Shown here: positions 12,160 through 22,473 of the stretch, piece after piece | Numbering within the stretch: the first letter of the stretch is position 1 | How the letters are laid out: each line of letters starts with the position of its first letter | Assembly (NCBI GenBank): GCA_019925795.1 | Contig: CM034311.1 | Location: 13,522,926-13,586,925 of the forward strand | Origin: Dendrobium chrysotoxum | Taxonomy: Eukaryota > Streptophyta > Magnoliopsida > Asparagales > Orchidaceae | Length of the DNA: 64,000 bases | Direction: 5' to 3' | Position numbers and translations under genes: made by a program | Notes under the pieces: generated by a model | What the model saw: only the letters and a program-made list of their open reading frames with translations | The model's database searches: none | Told to the model about the DNA's origin: nothing

Positions 12160-13620
12160 AATAATCAATATAGAACCCAATGTCTTTATATGAAGCAAAC
12201 TCACTAAATCCTCAGAAAACAAATCTGAAAAACTCCCATATAATCAGAATATCAAAAAGAGAAACATAATCTACACTCATATCCTGAATAGATGCTAAAA
12301 ATATCACACAACCTTTCTTCCATAACTTATCTACTTGTATTGCAAAAATTATACAAAACAGAACACCTCTTATCTCTAAAATAAATAGTTCTCACTACCA
12401 ATAAATAAAGTGACTCACTTTTTTAAAAAATCAATCTAGGCCAAATATCAACTCAACAAATCCATACCTAAAATGATATCAAATTCATATATAGTTAATA
12501 TAATTAAACTATACGTCCACTTCTTATCAAATATTTTTATATCACAGAAGCATACTCTACTAACTATCATACCATCTTTGATTGACAAATTAATAGATAG
12601 AGTAAAGGTAGAAATATGGAAGGTGAGTGTAGTAAATCAAAATAACACTCAAAAATAAATATATGATTGGATCTAGAATCAAACAAAATGTGATAGGGCT
12701 AACAAAAAATGTAAGTCATACCTATAATAACATTTGGTGTTTCTTGGGCCTCATGTTAAGTCAGATTATATATATGTGCCTGAATTAGAGCTAATGCAAT
12801 AAAACTACCAGGCTCTCTCTGACCTAAGGGTGGTCTCCTAGCTATAAAAGCTGTTACAAAATCAAAGCCATCACCTCTACTAGATTATTGCTCAGAAAAT
12901 GTGTGGAGTCGAACTATCCTAAGCCTCCCTACTGATATAATAGAATTCCTAAATCTGGGCTCATAATGTCAATCAAGTCCTACATGTGGGCAGTCAACTA
13001 TGTTGTGCCCGTTTGAATATATATAAGAAAAACTGCACAATCATTCTATAACACTGATTAACATAGTGTCTGCCATAACTATGACATGGATGTGCCCCAC
13101 TAAAAGAACCAAAACTGGCCACACTTCCACTGTTAGAAACTGCCACAAATTATCCATCTCTCATGGAATCCCTAGGTCCAAATAAACACCCCTTCCTAAT
13201 AAAACTACCACCAAAAGTTATCAAAACTACTTTCAACTACCAATCCACCACTACTGAGTGCTATCAAATTATTTTCAATCAAACAAGCATGTTCTACATA
13301 TTCAAAGAAATTAGAAATGTGAAATGGAACCCATGGCTATATTAGACTGTCCTGAAGCCCTCTCAGACATCTATAGCACTTCTTATTAGGACTGTAACCA
13401 ACTACAAAGCATGCCCGACCAATGTAGTAAACTCAACCTCATACTGCAAGATAATTTTATGATCTTAAACCAACCTAAAAAATGCTCCATGCATCTACTA
13501 ACATGTAGAAGGGGTACAAATCATACTCATAATGCATCAGTAAACTCCTTCGAACTGATTAGGGAGTTAAGCCTCCTCTAAAGTTTCTCCTTATGCTGGC
13601 CCAGCCACTAGCGTTTAGCC
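12160..13620 (-). pseudogene. gag: Chromovirus protease and gag remnant
   Basis: This is upstream (minus strand) of the RT and so is expected to hold protease and gag. I can read only weak traces: a CHSYGRHYVNQC zinc-knuckle-like block near 13100-13060, and a Gag-like segment near 13590-13500. The protease active site could not be read with confidence. The element stops near 13620, where a Tat LTR fragment begins. Its 5' LTR and primer site are absent. Confidence 0.5.
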
Positions 13621-13624
13621 TCTA

Positions 13625-16430
13625 TGTCTAATTAAGACCATGATTTTGGTCTTATGAAAGATGGGTAGACTATTATTTAAGTTTTTAAGAATTTAAGGCT
13701 GAAATCTAGAGAATTTTATAAGTGGACCATTACTTATGAATGGCATAATTATGCTTGACACAATTAATTTTTAATTAATTTTAATGTGTTTCTAATGCAA
13801 TACATGTAAATTAACTTTTTATGCAAAAATTATATGTAGTGAACTTTAAAAAAAGGCATAGAAAATAGGTTTTCTCTAGAGAGCACAACATCCCCTAGAC
13901 AAAAGTGCACCCTCATAAGTCATGTGATCTACCACGACCCTTAGGTGGGGGGTGCCTAACAAGAAGAAAGGAAAATATATGATGTATGAGAACTTCAGAC
14001 GTATTCTGACTTACTTCTTATGAACATTTATCTTCTTATGTGAGCCTGATTTCTTTTTTTCATTATGAGTAGAAGAAATTTTTTTATCCTTAAGAGCCTA
14101 TCAAAATCTAGGCTAAAATAAAACATGCAAGAAAGAAACCTATAAAAGCAGGCAATTTCTAATGCATAAGTAATGTAAAGAAAAACACATAAAGCCCAAA
14201 TCAAATCAAGTAACATAATGAAAGGCAATATGACAAGTGTCACTTAATATACAAACCAAGTTTACTAAAATTAAAAGAGGCCAGGCTCCACTAAGAACAT
14301 CCTAGAGTTTCATTCTGATGATGCAAGTTTTAAAGTGTAACATTTTTTGTCTTCATTTTTTAGCTCCTTTTTTCAGTTTCCTTAAATCCATCAGGTTCAT
14401 ACATCCAAATGAAAAGAACTCATCCATGAAGGGTGTTTCCTTTCTCTTTTTATCTTAAATTATCCAAATTCGGATCTCCAAATGGAAGAAACTCTCTCTT
14501 AAGGGATGATTCTTTCCTCTTTGGATTCCAAATTAGATACTAAATATTCCATTTTAATTAATTTTCAAAATTCCTTTTAAGTTTACATTTAGGAAAAATA
14601 AAAAGACTCTGTACAACTTACAAGTTATAATAAACAGTTTATATAAAATCACAAAAAATCATCCCAAGTATTTATATATATTTCCTCGCTCACTTTTGAT
14701 CCAACACATTCACTTGGCCATGCTTTTAATTTTTATAGGGCTTAGCAATTAGAACACATGTAAAAAATTTATTAATCATATTTTACTAGCCCTATTTTAT
14801 AGCCTTACATAATCATGATCACCTGCAAAATAATCATTAATATCCAAATCATTCCTAACCTATGAAAATCTAAACACCCATTACTGGTGACAGCAAAACC
14901 ACAAGTCACAATACATCATAGATCATTGCAAAATCATCTTAAAGCATATGAAAAGTAAGTACAGTAAAAACCCATCACTCAATCATCAAAACCTATCATC
15001 TTCACATCACAAAGAAATGTAAGCACATCACAAAGAAATCACATGAAAGAATAACAACCTAACCTAAAACTAGAGTTGGTTGTCCTAGCAAACAAAATAT
15101 AGTCTGTGTATAAGGCTATGTAACTTGGATATGTCTTAAATTTGGCATTATTTGAATTTTTTTAGCATTTGAATTTTGTTTGTTCAAGGTTGTGGGATAT
15201 TTAATTTCAATTCAAGTTTTAATATTTCAGAATTCTTTTTAAGATGAATTTTAACTGTTAAAGTTGTTTAGTATGTGAGCCCTTAGGCTCTTATATTTTA
15301 ATTAGTCACTTAATCCTTAAGGCCTTATAAATCCAATACACTTATATCCTTCGAATGGAATTTAATGTAAAGTATGAAGGCTCTAATTTATTAGTAGTTT
15401 ATTATTAATTATTAAAGTTAAATAATGATTGTCTTTATTTACATCAGGGTCGTGAGATTTATTTCACCCTCCTTGCGACTAACTTAATAGCCTTATAGGC
15501 TCAGGTTACTCAGTAGTTACATTTTAATTTAATTAATCTTATTTATTATTTTATTTATTTTAACTTGTGTTATTATTTTTAATTGATTCATTACTCTTTT
15601 TTTTAGTTCATTATGTTGGTTTACTTCTAAAATTTGAAAGTATGATTAAGCTTATTGGATTTTAATTAATACCCTTAGATAAGTTTGACTTGAGATTTGA
15701 CTTTTTGATCAGTTTTAGATTTTGAAAGTTTCATATTTTTTTATAAATACTAGATTTTCATTGTTATTCAATACAATTGAGTTTGTAGCATTTGGATTCT
15801 TCTTGAATTAGTTATGATTTTTGAAAATTCAATCTTTTATAAATTATTTAATTAAAGATAATTAAGGAAAATTCATTTTGGTTTCAAATCAACTCCAAAC
15901 TTCTTGAAAACTTCCCTAATGTTAATAATGACTCTTAAGGATGATTTCAAGTGTTTGGACAATTTAAGTATTATTTATTTATTTATTTATTTTATTTAAT
16001 TAATTAATAATTTCCCTTAATTATTAAGTTACTTCTAATTTGTTCATAATCTAATGGGTCTTTAATTTTCTTGTGTTTAGAATTTATTTCTGAGCAAAAT
16101 AAGTGTTAGAATGTATTCTTTGGATTTAATTTAAATAAGAATGAAATTTGGAAGTTTTGACCCTAAAATAAGGGTTGGTTTTGGGATTAGTTAATTAACA
16201 ACCTTAATGACTTTCAATAATTTAGAAATTAATTTCTAGGGTTGAAAATCTTATTAAGTATGTTGTATTCAAGTTTCATCACTATTGGATACAACGGGAA
16301 TCTTCTAGAATTTTTTTGAGTTATATAAACAATTTTTTAAATTTTTTTCTAAGGTGTCTCTACTATTCATATAAGTTTAAAATCTGGTGTGCCTAACCCT
16401 TACAGCAAAACACACAAGCCACAAAAATTT
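13625..16430 (-). mobile_element. Fragment of a Tat/Ogre-type LTR, minus strand
   Basis: The reverse complement follows 25410 down to about 22700 of the large Tat LTR in the same order. Landmarks: 13880-13980 matches 25140-25030 (GGTGCAC..GGGGATGTTGTGC); 14440-14530 matches the two GGAGATCCAAATT blocks at 24480-24545; 15060-15080 matches 23930 (GATTGTCCTAG); 15440-15500 matches 23700-23640; 15930 matches 23065. It is a diverged older copy. Its continuity across the point matching 23256 supports treating both sides of that point as one LTR. It is non-coding and very AT-rich. Confidence 0.7.
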
Positions 16431-16469
16431 CAAAACCTTATTTTATGTATTTTAAGAGAAATAAATTTT

Positions 16470-16922
16470 TAAAGATTAGATCGTATTCTCTTTAATGATT
16501 TTTGGATTTCAGCTTTTCAATCGACTTGTATTGATCATTTAAGTAGGACTTTATCTGATCATTCTCCTTTACTTTTAAATATTTTGCATATTAGTAGCAA
16601 TACTCCTTCACCTTTTAGATTTCAAAATATATGGATTTTATATGATTCCTTTACCTCTCTTGTCAATAGTAATAGGCATGCCCCCTTGATTTCTTTGTGA
16701 TAATGTTGGAGGCATGACAAGATTCTGATTTAAACTCCAAAGGCTTAAACAGAATTTGAATTGGTGGAATAAGTGTGTTTTTAAAAATATTTTTTCTAAT
16801 ATTTTTAACACTAACGATTTGGTTAACAGTGCAGATATCCTTTACATGAATAATCCTTCCTTAGAGAATCTTTTGCTACTTAATAAAGCTAAAGCTTCTT
16901 TGTTTACACTTCAAGAAAAAAG
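16470..16922 (+). pseudogene. L1-type LINE fragment (endonuclease C-terminus and linker)
   Basis: Translation gives LFNDFWISAFQSTCIDHLSR, then TLSDHSPLLLNI (the SDH end of an APE endonuclease, about 16554-16565), then PFRFQNIWI. A second readable block near 16756-16910 contains NWWNKCVFKNIFSNIF and NPSLENLLLLNKAKASLF. This is the order found in plant L1 ORF2 between endonuclease and RT. Stops (near 16699 and 16730) and a frameshift break it. RT is absent because a Sirevirus LTR starts at 16923. A LINE 3' end occurs at 45223-46618, but I cannot show that the two are the same copy. Confidence 0.75.
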
Positions 16923-17641
16923 TGTTGCAAATCTGGTTTTAAAGATTATGATTTTGATGATAGTAAATATTTCTGTCTCTGGTTTCCTGTTTAATCTTTC
17001 AGGTACGCAGGTTTAATTACAAGTTCAAGCCAGTCCAAGCTCGAGTAAGTCTGTTTTGAAATCTAGGTCCAATGTACTTTTTCATCTTTATTGAGTCAAA
17101 TGCTATGTAACTGATCTCCTAGCTAAGTAACCTTGTATACACACACTTAGAGGGAGAGCTTGAGTGAATTAGAGGTTCTGTTTAATTTTTTTTTTGTAGA
17201 TCATCATGGACGTTATTCACATCGTCTTGGACGATCTAGTGAAAAAAAATCCTAATTAGGGCGACCAAGTTAAGTTTGTCTGATTAAGCCGATCGTCCTG
17301 GATGATCCATCGATCGTACGGGATGATAGGCTCAAATCAGAAATTCTCAGCCGCTAGATCAAGTTAGGAAAGTTTTATTTTTAGAGATTTGATCGGATCG
17401 ATTACAATCATGCCTAAATTAATTTGGTGATTAAGGAAAGTAATCAAGATCTGATTGATTCGATCATATCATCTTAGAAAATCGCAAGATCGTACGGGAC
17501 GATGTGTTAAAAATCCTGACCGTCCAGCATGTTTCACATGTACATCTAGAGCGGTGATCAGGATGATTTTGGCACTTTTTGCACTAATCGTGCAGGACGA
17601 TATAAATATCATCCTGGATGATTAAGTCATTTTGAGGTCGT
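16923..17641 (+). mobile_element. Sirevirus LTR fragment cut by Tat insertion
   Basis: It starts TGTTGCAAATCTGG like the LTR at 54302 and stays collinear with 54302-55030: GAGTCAA, CACACACACTTAGAGGGAGAGCTTGAG, the GGGCGACCAAGTTAAG segment and the dyad field (17200-17630). It ends at 17641 where the Tat LTR begins. The last five bases before the Tat LTR are GTCGT, the expected target duplication, but its partner is lost. The remaining 0.6 kb of this LTR was not found beyond the Tat 3' end. Confidence 0.85.
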
Positions 17642-17689
17642 TGTTGACCTCATTTTTGTATGAGGTCATTAGGACCCAGTCCAGATTCA

Positions 17690-18560
17690 AGATTAATCCA
17701 GACCCTAGGATCAATCTGATCTTGGATCAGATCCAGACCCTAGGAATTCTCTAGATCCTAGGATTCTTTTAAATTCTTCTAGTCCTTAGGATCTATTGTA
17801 GACCCTATGATTCCTTCAAATTAATCTAGACCCTAGGATCTATTCTAGACCCTATGTCTCCTCTAGATCATTCTAGGTCTCTGGATTCTCCTAGACCTTA
17901 GACCTATTCTAGACCATTAGATCTATCTAGATCTTAGGATCCTTTTAGATCTCAGGGATTAAGACTTCTAAATTTTAGAATTCTCCTAGGTCTTAGACTC
18001 TAGGATCCCCCTAAACTCTAGACTTTAGGGCCTCTAGATTTTATAATCTTTCTAGGTCTTAGGATTCTAGAAGATTCTAGACTTTAGGGTTTCTTAGATT
18101 ATAGAACCCTTCCAGAATCTAGACTTTAGGATCTATCTAGATCCCATGATCCTTCTAGAGTTTAAACCCTAGGATTCTTTTATGATCAGATCCTATAATG
18201 CCTTCAGACTTCTAGACTATAGGATTTCTATAAATTTTAAATCTTAGGATCTACCCATGTCCTAAATCTACCCAGATCCTAGGATGCCCCTAGACTCCAG
18301 ATTTTAGGACTTCTAGATTATAGAATCCTCCTAGACTTTAAGCTTTAAGATTTACCCAGGTTCTAGAATATACCCATATCCTAGATCTACCCAGACTTTA
18401 GATCAATCTAGTTCTTAGGATTCTCCTAGACCTTAGATCTATCTAGACCTCAAATCTATTCAAACTCTAGACCAACCTAGACTTTAAATCAATCTATTCA
18501 AGACTCAACTCAATCTAGAGTTTAACTCAATTCAAACCCCTGATCAATCCTGACCTTTAA
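17690..18560 (+). repeat. CTAG-rich degenerate short repeat in LTR
   Basis: About 870 bases are built from irregular 20-30 base units around TCTAGACCCTAGGAT, with many CTAG, CCTAGG, TCTAGA and GATC words. The same field stands at 39680-40500 in the 3' LTR with unit order kept, so the repeat predates insertion of this copy. Confidence 0.75.
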
Positions 18561-19039
18561 ACAATTCAGATCCAGCTATCACAACCTCTGACTTGACCCT
18601 AATTCTATCTAATCATCTATAATCATTTAAATGATTGTAAGTGACTTATGTAGCTCAAATTCTAGCATTTAAATCTAAAGTCCAGCTCAAAACTAGAAAT
18701 CTAGGTCAAATTTCAAGGCCAAAGGTCTAAGTCCTGAAAGCCATTTCCAGCAAATCTTTGAACACTTTAAAACCCTATCAAATGATCTCTTATTCAGGGT
18801 CTGTCAGTTGCATACTGGTGTGACATGTCTCTAGAGACAACCCTCCAAATTTGAGCCCATTCTGAGGTCTCTAACTCCAGAAACTGAATTGAAATTCAAA
18901 GGCTGTAAAACCTTCAAATATTTACAGCCTATGCCACTGGACCTGCCACCCAGTGGATCCTAACCTTGGAGCCTTCTCCAAACTCTCTGATCACTTCCAG
19001 ACCCTTGATTATAACCCATTGAGCATTAAATTGTATTTT

Positions 19040-19710
19040 GTTGGACTCAATTTGACCCCTAGTTGACCAGGGGTCAAAATGACCAAAATACCCCTAAATG
19101 GTCAGTTGAACCAAATGAGTTCCAAATCAAATGCAACTACCTCCAGCAAGTTTCAAATATCAAAACCAATCTATTGGACCCAAAACCAGACCCTGGGTCA
19201 ATCTAGTTGACGAAGTCAACCAGGTTGACCAAATAGGCCCTTCAGGGTCAAAACAAGTCATTTTGACCAAATGACCTCCTCAGACCTTGGGATCACCTCC
19301 ATTGGTCTCCAAATGTTAAACCAAATTTGTTGAGCCTATTTCCAGACCCTGGACCCACCTGGTTGACCAAGTCAACCAGGGTTGACCTAAAAGGCCCATT
19401 AAAGGCCCAAATAGGTCATTTTGACCAAATGACCTCCCCAGACCTTGAGACCACCACCAGCAGACTCAGAATGTCATTCTGAACTGGTTGGACCCAATCC
19501 CTGACCCTGGGTCAACTGGGTTGACCAAGTCAACACAATTGACCCATTAAGCCCATTAAGGGCCCAAATAGGTGATTTGATCCAAATGACTTATTTGACC
19601 TCTGAAAACACTTCTACCAGACTTCAAATACCATTTGAAATTAATCCAGCCCAGACCCTGACTCTGGGTCAACCTGGTTGACCAAGTCAACTCAGGTTGA
19701 CCAGTTCAAT
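19040..19710 (+). repeat. 157-bp tandem repeat with inverted TTGAC pairs
   Basis: Units of 156-158 bases repeat about four times. The anchor GTTGAC-CAA-GTCAAC starts at 19206 (one mismatch), 19362, 19520 and 19677, and again in the 3' LTR at 41196, 41352, 41510 and 41667. Each unit also carries GGCCCATTAAGG-, GGTCATTTTGACCAAATGACC- and CAGACCCTGG-like blocks. TTGACC/GGTCAA, the plant W-box core bound by WRKY factors, occurs more than twenty times across 19030-20330. Confidence 0.85.
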
Positions 19711-20739
19711 CCTTAAGCTTTATCATATTTAATTAAGCTTCAAAATCAATTACAAACCTATCCAAATTCATTTGGGCACTTCCCCCAATAGTTTGGATTT
19801 GACTGGACCCTTGACCCAGTCAAAAGTTGACTTGGTCAACTTAGCCCAAGTCTAATCAAACGAGACCCAATTGAATCAAATCACCTAATCTAGTCAAATC
19901 AATACACCAAGCTCTCTAAATCATTAAATCTATCTCAAATATTGATTCAAATATTTTCAAATGCATTTAAAGTCAAATCACTCCTGATTTGATTTGGTCA
20001 AAATATTCAATCTGTTCAAACTAGTTTTTTTAGTCCAACCTATGTATTTCAAGCCATCTCTATATCATCAAGCCTTAAATCTATTTCAAACAATTGCTCA
20101 AGTATTCCCAAAGCTACATTGGGTTGAACTCTAGTTGTTTTGACCAAGTCAACTCAACTATGCTTGGTCAAACCATTTCAAACTCCTACATTTTCATTCA
20201 AACTTCAATGTCCTAGCATTAAGGCTTTCCAATAAGCCTAACCAGCTCCCAAGACCTTCCTTAGTCCACCTTAGCAGTACCCTTGACTGTTTGACCAGTC
20301 AATATGGTCAACAAGTCAAGTGAATGGATTAAATGTGGTCAAACACCTTCTCAAAGATAACCCATTTCATTTGGGACCATTCCAGCTATTTAACTAGACT
20401 CCAGAACCTTCCAGGACCTATTCTAGGCCTCTGGATTAAGATCTATTGGTCTAAATCAATTCTACATGCATGTAAGGACATAGGGCCACTTTCCACCTAG
20501 GATGTCCTATAGTCCTTTGATTCTCTGCCATCCTAACCGCTCCAGCACAGGTGGCATCATCCTAGTGAGCCCCTAAGTCAATCCCAGCCATCCAAATGGC
20601 CTGGGGGTGTTTGAATAGGGATATACCCTATTCTGAGCAATCATTGAATCCCTAGCCATCTCTCACTTCCCATCCCCCATCAAGCCTGGAATCCAACTTC
20701 CCTGAGCTCCAAAATCCTCTTAAGTTCATTCCCGGCCAA

Positions 20740-21440
20740 ATCTCACCGTGAAAGGCTCGTCGGCGACCATCCTCCGGCGAACCTAAGCTTCAATCCATAC
20801 AACGCGAATCCCAGGTGATAGAGGGCTTTTCAGACCACGGCTTCTGAAGAAGATTTAAGCGTGGACAAACGACAAATTCAGAGAGTCGTTGAGCGGTTCA
20901 ATCCTTCCTTTAAATCAAGGTATATTGCTAACCCTAGATTATAACACCTAGTCTAAATAGCTTCTCATTACATTTGATTTAAGCCGAACCAAACATTCCA
21001 CACAAATTCTGTTCAATATGCTAATCTACGTTTCAAATTTCAAAGGTTTTGGTTGAGTATGTAAGGAGAACGAACCAATAATCATAATCTAGGGTTCGTT
21101 CGCATTTTTTGTTAGTGGTATGTTTTCTGGACCGTTGATCTCCGGATCAACGGCCCAGACTGCATCATTTCGCGCGTTGATCCTCCGTTTATTCGCGTCT
21201 GTTGAATCGAAGCAATGTTCTCCCTAATCCGGACCGTCCATTCTCGAACCGCAGAGATCCTACGGCGGTCGCGGTTTGCTGACGTGGTTAAGTGATACCG
21301 CGCTCCGCGGTATCATTTCGCCAATCATTGGCGGCGGCGCAATGATTGTGCTGCCACCTAATGATTGGCCCGCATTTTGGCTCCCCCAATCAAAATGTGC
21401 CACGCGTCCTTCGCCGGCGGCGGTGCTGCCAGACTCCTTT
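20740..21440 (+). promoter_or_regulatory. GC-rich promoter-like stretch with CCAAT boxes and hairpin
   Basis: This is an island of higher GC in an AT-rich LTR. It holds a perfect hairpin TGATACCGCG-CTC-CGCGGTATCA (21293-21315), a second dyad CGCCAAT-C-ATTGGCG (21319-21333), further ATTGG/CCAAT words to 21390, and a GACGTGG box near 21281. The equivalent in the 3' LTR is at 43210-43410, where several CpG sites are changed to TpG or CpA. I infer a promoter region; the start site is not determined. Confidence 0.45.
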
Positions 21441-22434
21441 AAATTATTTAAAAATCTATTTTAAATCATTTTAAATTCAATTTTTTTTTAATAAGTAATT
21501 TTGAATAATAAAAACATATATTAAATATTAATATTTCAGAAAATTTAATATTTTAATTTTAAATCAATATTATTTAAAAATATTAAAGTATTTTAAATTA
21601 TTTTATATAATTTAATGTTTAGTATTTTAAATTAATATTTGTTTTAAAAAAATAAATAAATAAAAATGATAATTGAAATATTTAGTCAATTTTGAAATTT
21701 TATTTTAAAATTGACTTACAAATTTCAGACTATTAAAATTAAAATATTCTTTCAAATATTTGATTTTAGATTGATTAATTTAAGATATATTTATATTTTA
21801 AATAACTTTTAACTAATGAGATATTTTATATTTAATTAATACTTGATTAAAGTTAATTTTAAATAATCTTGAAAATTTAAAGGAAATTACTTTAAGTAAT
21901 TTCAAAATTTCAGAGAATATATAAAAATTAATTTAATCTAATTTAAAATTTTTTTTAACATTAATTAATTTTAAATTATTTAAACTCATTTAATTGATTT
22001 TAAAACTTAAAAGCCATAATGAAATTCAAACTAATTTGAAAATTTTCAAGGAATATATCAAAATTTTTGAAATTTATCTTTCTTTAATTTAAAATTAATC
22101 TTAAAATTTAAAACTCAAATTATTTTAAATAATTTTAAATTATTCTAATATTTAATTATTTTTTAATTAAAATATTACATTAAATATTTTAAAAATTAAT
22201 TTTTTTTTTAAATAATCTTGAAAATCAAAGGATCTTTCATTTGAATATTAAACTTATTTTGATGATATTTTTGAATATTTTAAATTTAAATTATATATAT
22301 ATATATAGGTATATATATAAATATATATTTAAGAATCTATTTCAAAATTATATATATTTAAATTCTAAGTATTTGAGAGATCCCATGAAATTCTAAACAG
22401 ATTAAGTTTGATTGAATAGAATTTGTGGGGAAGG

Positions 22435-22473
22435 TCATTAATGAATAATTATATTTTAATTATTCATTAATGA
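22435..22473 (+). repeat. Perfect 17-bp hairpin in LTR
   Basis: The arm at 22435-22451 (TCATTAATGAATAATTA) is followed by a 5-base loop TATTT and an exact reverse-complement arm at 22457-22473. The same 39 bases are unchanged in the 3' LTR at 44412-44450. Confidence 0.85.

Noticed and set aside
17690..18560. Telomere-like CCCTAG repeats
   Set aside because: Units are irregular and not (CCCTAAA)n; the field is duplicated in both LTRs.
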